A stretch of 40,554 nucleotides of DNA from Nocardioides sp. T2.26MG-1 (GTDB lineage: Bacteria; Actinomycetota; Actinomycetes; Propionibacteriales; Nocardioidaceae). The notes beneath the pieces were generated by a model, which made no database searches, was not told the origin of the DNA, and saw only the letters and a program-made list of their open reading frames with translations. Location: contig NZ_CATNLZ010000033.1 in the NCBI RefSeq assembly GCF_950101795.1, positions 387,824 to 428,377 of the forward strand, in the 5' to 3' direction. Positions 16,537 through 23,899 of this stretch are shown here, piece by piece; the stretch's first letter is position 1, and each line of letters starts with the position of its first letter. A program made the position numbers and the translations under genes.

Positions 16537-17151
16537 ATGGACTTCCAGCGAACGCTGTTCGAGGCCCCGGCCGCGCAGGACCCGTCCTTCGACGGTCTCG
16601 ACCGGCGCCCGCTCACCCGGGGCGCTTGGGTCGACGTCTGCCGGGCCTGGCTGCCCGAGGCCGACGAGGTCTTCGCGACGCTGGTCCGCGACGTGCCGTG
16701 GCGGGCCGAGCGCCGGCAGATGTACGACCGGGAGGTCGACGTACCCCGCCTCCTGCACACGTACGGCGTCGGCGAGCCGCTCCCCCACCCGGCGCTGGCC
16801 CGGGCGCGGGGCGCGCTCTCGGCGTACTACCGCCCCGAGCTGGGCGAGCCGTTCGTGACCGCCGGCTGCTGCTACTACCGCGACGGCCGCGACAGCGTGG
16901 CCTGGCACGGCGACACCATCGGGCGCGGCAAGACCCAGGACACCATGGTCGCGATCGTGTCGCTGGGCGACCCGCGCCGGCTGATGCTGCGCCCGCGGCT
17001 CGGCGGTGCGTCGATCTCCATCGAGATGGGCCACGGCGACCTGCTGGTGATGGGCGGCTCGTGCCAGCGCACCTGGGAGCACGCCGTCCCCAAGGTCGCC
17101 CACGCCGGACCGCGGATCTCGGTGCAGTTCCGCCCGCTCAACGTGGCGTGA
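16537..17151 (+). CDS. AlkB-like 2-oxoglutarate/Fe(II) dioxygenase
   Basis: A 204-aa dioxygenase of the AlkB family, which repairs alkylated bases such as 1-methyladenine and 3-methylcytosine by oxidative demethylation. The iron ligands are His124 and Asp126 (WHGD) and His182 (WEHAV); 2-oxoglutarate-binding arginines are Arg193 and Arg199 in RISVQFR. The substrate-lid region includes YYRPELGEPFVTAGCCYYRDGRDSVAWHGD (98-126). The SOS box at its promoter ties it to DNA damage. Single gene, downstream of but independent from the ABC exporter, and followed by a pair of overlapping hairpins. Confidence 0.92.
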   Translation: MDFQRTLFEAPAAQDPSFDGLDRRPLTRGAWVDVCRAWLPEADEVFATLVRDVPWRAERRQMYDREVDVPRLLHTYGVGEPLPHPALARARGALSAYYRPELGEPFVTAGCCYYRDGRDSVAWHGDTIGRGKTQDTMVAIVSLGDPRRLMLRPRLGGASISIEMGHGDLLVMGGSCQRTWEHAVPKVAHAGPRISVQFRPLNVA

Positions 17152-17156
17152 GCTGG

Positions 17157-17228
17157 TCGTTGCGGGGTTCGGCTGCTGACAGCCGATCCCCGCACGACAC
17201 GCCGACGGCGCCCGGCGTGTCGTGCGGG
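17157..17228. promoter_or_regulatory. Two overlapping, mutually exclusive hairpins
   Basis: Hairpin 1 pairs GCGGGGTTCGGCTG (17162-17175) with 17180-17193, with one mismatch, and extends further if a bulge is allowed. Hairpin 2 is a perfect 16-bp repeat, 17189-17204 with 17213-17228 (CCCGCACGACACGCCG / CGGCGTGTCGTGCGGG). They share 17189-17193, up to 17198 with the bulged extension, so the extended forms cannot coexist. They may terminate the AlkB-like transcript or act as an attenuator for the methyltransferase gene starting at 17372. The remainder, 17229-17371, shows nothing else clear. Confidence 0.55.
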
Positions 17229-17371
17229 TTCTGGCTGCCAAGTGGTGCAGGAGTGACGAGGGAGGCGACGCGGCACCTCGACGGCGACCCCCTCGGGGCA
17301 GCCGCCATCCCATCCGTTCGGGTGGTGCGGACTCAGGCGTGGCGGCCGCTACCGCGGGGTACCTGCTCCGC

Positions 17372-18010
17372 ATGACCACGATCGACCACGCTGCGGAGAC
17401 GATGGGCTTCGGCCCGCTCCGGATCAGCTTCGACGGCCGGGTGCTGCGCCCCCGGCCGTGGACCGCGGCCCAGTCCCAGTGGGCCGCCGAGATCCTCGGG
17501 GACGCACCGGCCGGGCCGGTGCTCGAGCTGTGCGCCGGAGCCGGCCAGATCGGGCTGCTGGCCGTGGCCGGCTCCGCGCGCCGGCTGGTGTGCGTGGACC
17601 TCAACCCGGCCGCCTGCGACTACGCACGGCGCAATGCCGCCGACGCGGGTCTCGCCGAGCAGGTCGAGGTGCGCGAGGGCTCCATGGACGAGGTGCTGCG
17701 CGACAGCGAGCGGTTCGCGCTGGTGATCGCGGACCCGCCCTGGGTGCGCCGCGAGGAGATCGGACGCTTCCCGGAGGACCCGGTGCTCGCCATCGACGGT
17801 GGCCCCGACGGCATGGAGGTCGCCTGGCTGTGTGTCGACACGGCTCACGACCACCTGATGCGCGGCGGGAGCGTGCTGCTCCAGCTCGGCACCGTCGAGC
17901 AGGTCGACCTGCTGCGCGATCGGCTGCGGGAGCAGCCCGACGACGGGCTCGTGATCAGCGAGGTCCGCTGGTGCGAGCGCGGCGTGCTCGTGCGGCTCGA
18001 CCGGGCCTGA
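17372..18010 (+). CDS. Class I SAM-dependent methyltransferase (PrmC/HemK-like)
   Basis: A 212-aa Rossmann-fold methyltransferase. SAM-binding motif I is LELCAGAGQIG (51-61), the acidic residue for the ribose is Asp76 (VCVDLNP), and motif IV is DPPW (121-124), the N/D-PP-Y/F/W signature of amino-group methyltransferases acting on glutamine or nucleobases. Upstream residues (LRISFDGRVLRPRPWTAAQS) resemble the PrmC-type substrate-binding lead-in. No N-terminal PrmC helical domain is present, so the target is uncertain. The ATG at 17372 is chosen because the upstream extension is low-complexity and overlaps the hairpins. Convergent with the CDGSH gene. Confidence 0.82.
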   Translation: MTTIDHAAETMGFGPLRISFDGRVLRPRPWTAAQSQWAAEILGDAPAGPVLELCAGAGQIGLLAVAGSARRLVCVDLNPAACDYARRNAADAGLAEQVEVREGSMDEVLRDSERFALVIADPPWVRREEIGRFPEDPVLAIDGGPDGMEVAWLCVDTAHDHLMRGGSVLLQLGTVEQVDLLRDRLREQPDDGLVISEVRWCERGVLVRLDRA

Positions 18011-18024
18011 CCCCCAGGCCGGTC

Positions 18025-18040
18025 CCCCGCTCAGGCGGGG
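18025..18040. terminator. Short GC hairpin at convergent 3' ends
   Basis: CCCCGC (18025-18030) and GCGGGG (18035-18040) around a TCAG loop overlap the stop codon of the CDGSH gene, between two convergent genes. Possible weak terminator. Confidence 0.35.
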
Positions 18041-18240
18041 CGCAGCCGGTCGGGCAGCACCTTGTGAGTCCCGTCGCACCACGGGAACGACGCGGACTTG
18101 TCGCACCGGCACACCGCGGTGACCGCGCGGGTGGTGCGGTGCCGCACGCCGTCGGCGTCCTCGACGACATGGTCGCCGCGCAGCAGCATCGGCCCGCCAG
18201 GGCACAGCACCACGTCGGGGTGCTCGAAGGCGGCGCTCAT
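18031..18240 (-). CDS. CDGSH iron-sulfur domain protein
   Basis: A 69-aa protein with the CDGSH-type motif CxCx2(S/T)x3PxCDGxH: Cys44, Cys46, Cys55 and His59 (CRCDKS...PWCDGTH) bind a [2Fe-2S] cluster with 3Cys-1His ligation. The N-terminal part (VLCPGGPMLLRGDHVV) is typical of small bacterial single-CDGSH proteins. It probably serves as an electron or cluster donor. Its ATG overlaps the stop of the upstream diiron-oxidase-like gene by 4 nt, suggesting the two proteins work together. Confidence 0.92.
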   Translation of the reverse strand: MSAAFEHPDVVLCPGGPMLLRGDHVVEDADGVRHRTTRAVTAVCRCDKSASFPWCDGTHKVLPDRLRPA

Positions 18241-19226
18241 GCGACCTCCTCCCGGCGGTCCTCGCCGGCGCCCAGACGGTCGGCGCCCCAATGGTCGAGC
18301 ATGGTGCGGGCGAACCGGTCCTCGAGGTCGAGGCAGGTGAACGCGCCGAACCATACGTCGTCGGCCAGCTCGGGCTCCTCGTCGAGCAGGGCGCCGCAGA
18401 TGGCCCGCACCGCGAGCTGCTCGTGGACGGCGTCGGCCTCGACGTGCTCGGCGTAGTACTCGACGATCTCCGCGGGCAGCCCGAGCCGCTCGAGCCCCTG
18501 CACCATCCGCCGCGACGGCATCGAGCTGGTCGCCTCGAAGGCCGCCAGGTGGCCGAGCGCCGCGCCGCGCAGCCGGCGGTGGAGGCCGAACAGCGACATC
18601 GCGTTGTTCTGCTCCAGCACCTCCAGCGGCACCTCGTCGAGGTGGGCGCCGTACGCCGCCTCCAGCCCGCAGGCCTCCAGGCCCCGGGCGTAGAGGTGGT
18701 GGTGGAGGCGGTTGGGGTCGCCGTTGCCGTATTCGTCGTACTGCAGCTCCGTCAGCGCGGCCTTGGCGCGCACCCCGAGGCGGGGCACCACCCAGGCGAC
18801 CGGGTCGGACTCCTTGAGGTGATAGATCGACCGGACACGCAGCAGCTCGAGGACCTGGTCGCGGTCGGCCGCGCGCTGCACGTGGTCGGCGACCGAGGCA
18901 CCGTCGTGCTCGGCGACCCAGTCGAAGAAGTCCTCGACCACCGAGAGGCCCTGCGGCGAGGTGAACCGCTCGCGCAGGCGCTGCTCGAGGTCGCGCTCGA
19001 GCGCGACGCGCAGCCGCAGCAGCTGCGGGTCCCACTCCATCTCGTCGCTCACGTCGTCGAACCCGCGGTAGTGCAGCTCGTAGAGCACCCACAGTGCCAG
19101 CGCGGCGTCCTCGCCCTCGACGGGACCGACGGCGAGCACGGGGTAGAAGTCGTCGGACCCGGACCGGAGCGCGCCGAAGAGCGCCTCGGTCAGCGGGCCG
19201 CGCGCCTGGGGGATCTGCATGGCCAT
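18237..19226 (-). CDS. Iron-containing redox enzyme, heme-oxygenase-like fold
   Basis: A 329-aa helical protein of the iron-containing redox enzyme family (heme-oxygenase-like diiron oxidase/oxygenase superfamily). Candidate metal ligands are visible as LYELHYRGFDD (49-58), TELQYDEYGNGD (159-170) and HVEADAVHE (261-269, His261, Asp265, His268). Members of the superfamily carry out N-oxygenation, decarboxylation or C-C cleavage on amino acids or fatty acids, but the substrate here is unknown. It is coupled to the CDGSH gene, a likely electron carrier. ATG 19226 chosen; ATG 19220 is equally possible. A hairpin lies ~70 bp upstream. Confidence 0.82.
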   Translation of the reverse strand: MAMQIPQARGPLTEALFGALRSGSDDFYPVLAVGPVEGEDAALALWVLYELHYRGFDDVSDEMEWDPQLLRLRVALERDLEQRLRERFTSPQGLSVVEDFFDWVAEHDGASVADHVQRAADRDQVLELLRVRSIYHLKESDPVAWVVPRLGVRAKAALTELQYDEYGNGDPNRLHHHLYARGLEACGLEAAYGAHLDEVPLEVLEQNNAMSLFGLHRRLRGAALGHLAAFEATSSMPSRRMVQGLERLGLPAEIVEYYAEHVEADAVHEQLAVRAICGALLDEEPELADDVWFGAFTCLDLEDRFARTMLDHWGADRLGAGEDRREEVA

Positions 19227-19292
19227 GCAGTACCCCCGCACCACACCCCCATGCTCACCCGAAAGGCGACTGCGAGTCTCGATCCGCCGGTC

Positions 19293-19323
19293 GCGGGGTT
19301 CGGCTGTCAGCAGCCGAGCCCGC
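19293..19323. terminator. GCGGGGTTCGGCTG hairpin after lemA
   Basis: TCGGCTG (19300-19306) pairs with CAGCCGA (19311-19317) around TCAG, flanked by GCGGGG and CCCGC that extend the stem with a bulge. It lies 15 bp past the lemA stop (minus strand) and resembles hairpin 1 at 17162-17193, with the same GCGGGGTTCGGCTG left arm. Confidence 0.5.
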
Positions 19324-19337
19324 AGACACCGGGCAGC

Positions 19338-19901
19338 TCAGAAGCTCACCTGCGGCGCGTTCTCCTGGCCGTCGGGGGCGTCGTAGAACTCCCGCTTGCG
19401 CACGCCGGCGATGCCGGTGAAGAACATCCACGGGATCGTCTGGGTCAGCTTGTTCAGCGTGGCGACCGCGTCGTTGTAGTACTGCCGGGCGAACGAGATC
19501 TGGTTCTCGGTCTCGGCCAGCTGTGCCTGGAGCTCGAGGAAGTTCTGGTTGGCCTTGAGGTCGGGGTAGTTCTCGGCCACGGCGTTCAGGCTGACCAGCG
19601 CCTGCGTCATGCGGGCGTCGGCGACGGCCTTCTCGGGGACGTCGTCGCCCTTGGCCGCACGCTGCACCCCGGCCCGCGCGGCGGTGATCTCCTCGAAGAC
19701 GCCCTTCTCGTGGGCGGCGTACCCCTTGACGGTCTCGACCAGGTTGGGGATCAGGTCGGCACGGCGGGTGAGCTGGACGTCGATGCCGCCGAGCGCCTCC
19801 TGGGCGCCGATGTCGGTGGTGCGCAGCTTGTTGAAGCCGACGACACCGAAGGCCACCAGGGCGACGAGCACCACGACGATGACGATGATGGCGATGAGCA
19901 T
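19338..19901 (-). CDS. LemA family protein
   Basis: A 187-aa membrane-anchored protein. One N-terminal transmembrane segment (2-24, LIAIIVIVVVLVALVAFGVVG) is followed by the LemA helical domain: NKLRTTDIGAQEALGGIDVQLTRRADLIPNLVETVKGYAAHE (24-65), LNAVAENYPDLKANQNFLELQAQLAETENQISFARQYYNDAV (~105-146) and IPWMFFTGIAGVRKREFY. The N-out topology usual for LemA is presumed. The function is unknown; LemA and DUF2207 genes are often adjacent, as here. A GAGGAG ribosome binding site precedes the ATG. It lies 47 nt downstream of the DUF2207 gene, in the same operon. Confidence 0.93.
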   Translation of the reverse strand: MLIAIIVIVVVLVALVAFGVVGFNKLRTTDIGAQEALGGIDVQLTRRADLIPNLVETVKGYAAHEKGVFEEITAARAGVQRAAKGDDVPEKAVADARMTQALVSLNAVAENYPDLKANQNFLELQAQLAETENQISFARQYYNDAVATLNKLTQTIPWMFFTGIAGVRKREFYDAPDGQENAPQVSF

Positions 19902-19948
19902 GTGAACTCCTCAGAGTGCTTCGGGACGTGCAGTGGTCAGGATGTGGT

Positions 19949-21700
19949 TCACCACGAGCCGCCGCCACCGCCGCCGCCACCACCACCGCCGGAGAACCCG
20001 CCTCCGCCGCCGGAGGACGACGACTTCTGGGTGGCCTCGTAGGAGGAGATCGCGGAGCTGACCGTGGAGTTGAAGTCGTCGACCATCGACGACACTACGG
20101 ACCCGGTGTAGGCGCCGGCGTAGGCGGGGCCGAAGTACGACGGGACCGGCGGCTCGGTGCCCATCTCGGTGCGGTACTTGCCGGCCCACTCGTCGGCGCA
20201 CCCGAACGCCACAGCCCAGGGGACGTAGGCGGTGTAGAGGTCCTGGCGCCCGGAGAAGTCGAAGCGGTCCTGCGCCGACGGGGTCGAGAGGATCCGGCGG
20301 AAGCCGCCCGCACGCGACCACAGGTCGCGGCCGGCCTTCGTGCGGCGGGTGCCCGAGCCGCGGGCGGCCAGATAGGCGCCGAACACCGCGAACAGCCCGG
20401 GCACCAGGCCGATCGCCGACATGTTCAGCGGGTTGACGATCGCGATGCCGATCACGGCCACGAAGCAGGCGCCGATCACGACGGAGCCGAAGCCCCCCAG
20501 ACCGCTGCTGACCATGAGCCCCGACGTCGCCGCCCAGTCCCGGGTGCCGTCCTTGAAGGACTCGAGCTCGGTCTGGAGCCGCTTGCCGGCCTCGACGTCC
20601 TTCGGGGCGGCGACGAAGGAGGTCCCCGGCCCACCCAGCAGGTGGGCGACGCTCGAGGTGACTGGGTCGAGCCCGGCCCAGCCCGGGGCACCCTGCTTGT
20701 CGGTGATCGTCCAGGCGTCGTCGGCACGCTCGAGGTCGATCGCGCCCTTCTCGGCGGCGTACATCAGCGTGGCGACGTACTGCTCGTCGTCGACCTGCTC
20801 GGTGACCAGGTACGCCGCCTGCGCGGGGCCGATGCCCTCGGGCGGGGCGTACATGATCGGGAACTGCGGGTCGGTCTCCGCGGCCCGGCGGGCCAGCACG
20901 TGGCCGAGCACACCCGCCGCCGCGGCGAGCAGGAGGACCAGACCGAGCAGGACGACGTTGGTGCCGAGCACCGGGTCGTAGCGCGCGGTCCACGGCAGCG
21001 TCGTGCCGGCCGGCGGGGTGTCCATGTCGAGACCCGCCTTGACGGTCACCGGGGTGTTGGCCGGCAGCGAGGCCGCTTGGATCCGCAGCGTCCGCGTGCC
21101 GTCACCCGCGAGCGTGCAGCCCCCGGTCGCGCCGGACCCGACCGCGCACTGGACGCCGTCGGCCTCGACGGGAAGGTCCACCGTGAGGTCGGCCGTCGCG
21201 ATCGTCTGCCGCCACCCTGCGGGAATGAGGTTCCAGTAGAGCTGTGTCCGGGTGCCGTCGGTGCCGTCCTCGAGGACCCCGTCGATCCGGTAGCTGATCT
21301 CGTAGACGTGCTCGCCGGTCGGGACCGTGGAGCCGGCGTCGCCGATCTTGGCGTTGACGTAGCGGCCGGACTCCTCGGAGAGCAGCTCGAACGGCACGTC
21401 GTGGCCGTCCATCGTCACGTCGATGTCGTGCGGGACCCGGCGCGCGTGCGGAGCGCTGGGGTCGGCCTTGTCGAAGAAACGGTAGATGCCGTGCCGTCCG
21501 CTGACCGGGAAGTCCACGGTGACCGTCTCGGTCGCGGCGAGGTCGCCCTCGTCGTCGATGCTGAAGTGGGCGACGTACGAGGTGATGGTGGTCGGCTCGG
21601 GCTCCTCGTCCGCGAGCGTGACGTTGTAGAGGAGAGCGGGCGCGAGGAGGACCAGGACCACCACGGCCAGCCCGATGACCGCGGCGATCAGACGTCTCAT
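19949..21700 (-). CDS. DUF2207 membrane protein with poly-Gly tail
   Basis: A 583-aa membrane protein. A transmembrane segment at 4-24 leads to an extracytoplasmic beta-rich DUF2207 domain (~38-235) starting SYVAHFSIDDEGDLAATETVTVDFP. A second segment (~252-272, VVLLGLVLLLAAAAGVLGHVLA) is followed by a cytoplasmic part (~275-400), then a membrane pair (~403-445: GLGGFGSVVIGACFVAVIGIAIV; GLVPGLFAVFGAYLAARG) and a cytoplasmic tail ending SSSGGGGGFSGGG and a run of glycines before SW, as usual for this family. The role is unknown; it pairs with LemA. A -10 box (TAGGCT) 6 nt before the ATG indicates a leaderless start. Confidence 0.92.
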   Translation of the reverse strand: MRRLIAAVIGLAVVVLVLLAPALLYNVTLADEEPEPTTITSYVAHFSIDDEGDLAATETVTVDFPVSGRHGIYRFFDKADPSAPHARRVPHDIDVTMDGHDVPFELLSEESGRYVNAKIGDAGSTVPTGEHVYEISYRIDGVLEDGTDGTRTQLYWNLIPAGWRQTIATADLTVDLPVEADGVQCAVGSGATGGCTLAGDGTRTLRIQAASLPANTPVTVKAGLDMDTPPAGTTLPWTARYDPVLGTNVVLLGLVLLLAAAAGVLGHVLARRAAETDPQFPIMYAPPEGIGPAQAAYLVTEQVDDEQYVATLMYAAEKGAIDLERADDAWTITDKQGAPGWAGLDPVTSSVAHLLGGPGTSFVAAPKDVEAGKRLQTELESFKDGTRDWAATSGLMVSSGLGGFGSVVIGACFVAVIGIAIVNPLNMSAIGLVPGLFAVFGAYLAARGSGTRRTKAGRDLWSRAGGFRRILSTPSAQDRFDFSGRQDLYTAYVPWAVAFGCADEWAGKYRTEMGTEPPVPSYFGPAYAGAYTGSVVSSMVDDFNSTVSSAISSYEATQKSSSSGGGGGFSGGGGGGGGGGGSW

Positions 21701-21706
21701 GTGCGG

Positions 21707-21712
21707 AGCCTA
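21707..21712 (-). promoter_or_regulatory. -10 box of leaderless DUF2207-lemA operon
   Basis: TAGGCT on the minus strand with 6 nt to the ATG at 21700. The remaining divergent spacer to the MFS gene (21713-21781) shows no second clear box. Confidence 0.55.
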
Positions 21713-21781
21713 GGGGCCGGACGTGGGCGGCGTCGGAAAACCGCGTGCCCGGTGTCGGCGGCCGCTGGGAGACTGAGCCCG

Positions 21782-23143
21782 ATGAGCTCGCCCGCCCCCT
21801 CCGACGCCCCCGCCCGGCCCACGCTCGGCTCGTTCTGGCACGACCTCCCGCGCGAGGGCAAGCTGCTGCTCTCGGTGGTGGTGTTCGAGTTCATCGGCAC
21901 CGGACTGGTGCTGCCGTTCCACGTGGTCTACCTGCACGAGGTGCGCGGCTTCGAGCTCAGCGATGTCGGCCTGCTGCTGGGGCTGCCGCCGCTCGTCGGG
22001 CTGTTCGTCGTCGGGCCCGGCGGCTCGGCCATCGACCGGCTCGGCGCGCGCCGCATCCTGATGGGCGCGCTCGTCCTGCAGGTCCTCGCCAACGTGCTGC
22101 TCGCGTTCTCCTCGGCCGAGTGGATGGCGGCCGGCGCCCTGCTGCTCGCGGGCGTCGCCTTCGGGGTGTCCTGGCCGGGCTTCCAGACGCTGATCGCCAC
22201 CGTCGTCCCCACCGGGCTGCGGCAGCGCTACTTCGGCGTGAACTTCACGCTGCTCAACCTCGGCATCGGGATCGGCGGCATCGTCGGCGGTGCGCTGGTC
22301 GACGTCGACCACCTCGTGACGTTCCAGACCATCTACCTCGGCGACGAGGTCAGCTACCTCCCCGCGCTGTTCCTCATGCTGGTGCCGCTGCGGCACGTGG
22401 CCGGCCGGCCGGTCCACGAGGACGGCGTGCCGCCGCCACAGGTCAGCTACCGCGAGGTGATGCGCCGGCCCGCGGTCGCGTCGCTGATGCTGCTGAGCTT
22501 CGTGTCGTCGTACGTCGGCTACTCCCAGCTCAACGCCGGCATGCCGGCGTACGCCCGCGCGGTCGGTGAGGTCTCCACGCAGGGCCTCGGGCTGGCGTTC
22601 GCCGCCAACACGCTGGTGATCGTCGTGCTCCAGCTGGTCGTGCTGCAGCGGATCGAGGGCCGCCGCCGGACCCGCGTGATCGCGGTGATGTCGGTGGTCT
22701 GGGCGTTCTCGTGGGTGCTGCTGGGCGCGACCGGGCTGGTGTCGGGCACCTGGGGCGCCACGATGCTGGTCGCCGCCTGCGCGTCGGTGTTCGCGTTCGG
22801 CGAGACGCTGCTGCAGCCGACGGTCCCGGCGCTGGTCAACGAGCTCGCGCCCGACCACCTGCGCGGGCGCTACAACGCGCTCAGCTCGGGCTCGTTCCAG
22901 CTCGCGGCGGTCATCGCGCCCCCGGTCGCCGGCCTGCTGGTCGGCCACGGGCTCGGCAGCGTCTACATCGGCTCGCTGGTGGTCGGCTGCCTGCTGTGCG
23001 GCGCGCTCGCCATTGCGCGGGTCGAGCCGCAGCTGACCCCGGAGGTCAACGGGGTGCGGACGCCGCAGCCGGTGCCGGAGGTGGCCACCCTCGCCGCGCC
23101 GGTCGTCGCGAGCCCCCAGACCCAGCCCGTCGTGCTCGACTGA
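21782..23143 (+). CDS. MFS transporter
   Basis: A 453-aa major facilitator superfamily permease with about 12 predicted membrane segments in two halves. After a Pro-rich N-terminus the first segment begins near 25 (KLLLSVVVFEFIGTGLVLPFHVVYL). The MFS loop 2-3 signature is partly preserved as PGGSAIDRLGARRILMG (~78-94). The second half starts near 225 (AVASLMLLSFVSSYVGYSQLNAGMPAYA), and LAPDHLRGRYNALSSGSFQLAAVIAPPVAGLL near the C-terminus is typical of drug/H+ antiporter-like members. The substrate is unknown; efflux of a small molecule is likely. A ~45-residue hydrophilic C-terminal tail is present. Single gene, ended by a strong bidirectional hairpin. Confidence 0.88.
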   Translation: MSSPAPSDAPARPTLGSFWHDLPREGKLLLSVVVFEFIGTGLVLPFHVVYLHEVRGFELSDVGLLLGLPPLVGLFVVGPGGSAIDRLGARRILMGALVLQVLANVLLAFSSAEWMAAGALLLAGVAFGVSWPGFQTLIATVVPTGLRQRYFGVNFTLLNLGIGIGGIVGGALVDVDHLVTFQTIYLGDEVSYLPALFLMLVPLRHVAGRPVHEDGVPPPQVSYREVMRRPAVASLMLLSFVSSYVGYSQLNAGMPAYARAVGEVSTQGLGLAFAANTLVIVVLQLVVLQRIEGRRRTRVIAVMSVVWAFSWVLLGATGLVSGTWGATMLVAACASVFAFGETLLQPTVPALVNELAPDHLRGRYNALSSGSFQLAAVIAPPVAGLLVGHGLGSVYIGSLVVGCLLCGALAIARVEPQLTPEVNGVRTPQPVPEVATLAAPVVASPQTQPVVLD

Positions 23144-23179
23144 CGTCGACCCGCCCGAGAGTTGCGGGCGGGTCGACGT
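23143..23179. terminator. Bidirectional terminator hairpin, MFS / coxG
   Basis: A perfect 15-bp repeat (ACGTCGACCCGCCCG 23143-23157 / 23165-23179) with a 7-nt loop starts within the MFS stop codon and ends 2 bp from the coxG stop. It probably ends transcription from both sides. Confidence 0.75.
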
Positions 23180-23181
23180 GG

Positions 23182-23895
23182 TCAGCGGCGGCCCGCCAGT
23201 AGCCGACGCAGCACGAGCAGCACGACCACGACCCCGAGCGCCTGCCGCCAGTAGGTCCTGGCCAACACCGGCAGCACCGTCGCCCCGAGGTCGAGGTGGT
23301 CCTCCCCACCCGCCGAGCCCAGGTGCTTCGGTGTGGCCGCGGGTGGGGGCGTGGGGGGTACTCCCTGACGATCGGGCCCCTGCTCGGGCAGATCAGGGGC
23401 CCGATCGTCAGGGACTACCGCGGCGGGCGGCTCGGGAGCAACCTCCTCGGGCTCGCCCATCCGCTGCTCGAGGCAGTCGATGAACTGGCCGAGGAGCTTG
23501 TCGGAGACGTCCTGCATCACGCCGCGGCCGAACTGCGCGGGCTTGCCGGTGATCGCCAGGTCGGTGACGACCTCGACATCGGTGCTGTCGGCGGCGGTCT
23601 CGGCCATCGTGAGGGTGACGGTCGCGCCCGCCGTACCGTTGCCGCGCTTGTCCTTGCCCTTCGCCTCGACGACGAACCGGTGCGCGGCCTCGTCCTTCTC
23701 CACGAACGTGCCCGAGCCGTTGTAGACCAGCGCGATCGGGCCGAGCTTGACCTTCACCGAGCCGTGGAAGGTGTCGTCCTCGACCGAGGTGACGGCCGCG
23801 CCGGGGAAGCACTCGGCGACCGAGGCGATGTCGTTGAAGTGCGCCCAGGCCTCCTCGACGCCGGTGGGGACCGTGAACCGGTGGGTCAGGTCCAC
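23182..23895 (-). CDS. coxG: CoxG/SRPBCC-family protein, carrying in-frame palindromic insert
   Basis: A 237-aa protein of the carbon monoxide dehydrogenase subunit G (SRPBCC) family, linked to membrane attachment or assembly of molybdenum hydroxylases. The SRPBCC domain covers 1-148 (LTHRFTVPTGVEEAWAHFNDI; CFPGAAVTSVEDD; GVMQDVSDKLLGQFIDCLEQR). A Pro-rich linker then holds about 20 residues, V160-V179, encoded by palindromic repeat copy C (VVPDDRAP...). A C-terminal membrane segment with a basic end (LGVVVVLLVLRRLLAGRR) follows and could anchor the enzyme. The GTG start lies 4 nt after the coxM stop. Last gene of the coxSLMG operon. Confidence 0.85.
   Translation of the reverse strand: MDLTHRFTVPTGVEEAWAHFNDIASVAECFPGAAVTSVEDDTFHGSVKVKLGPIALVYNGSGTFVEKDEAAHRFVVEAKGKDKRGNGTAGATVTLTMAETAADSTDVEVVTDLAITGKPAQFGRGVMQDVSDKLLGQFIDCLEQRMGEPEEVAPEPPAAVVPDDRAPDLPEQGPDRQGVPPTPPPAATPKHLGSAGGEDHLDLGATVLPVLARTYWRQALGVVVVLLVLRRLLAGRR
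23357..23419. repeat. Palindromic repeat element, copy C (inside coxG)
   Basis: Perfect 21-nt arms 23362-23382 and 23394-23414 (TCCCTGACGATCGGGCCCCT...), extended by GGTA/TACC after one mismatch. It is read in the one stop-free frame of the element on the coding strand, giving VVPDDRAP at the start of the insert in CoxG. Confidence 0.9.
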
Positions 23896-23899
23896 GGGC

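Noticed and set aside
17222..17371. N-terminal extension of the methyltransferase
   Set aside because: The added residues are Arg/Gly-rich and are encoded partly by a hairpin; the motif-bearing domain starts at 17372.
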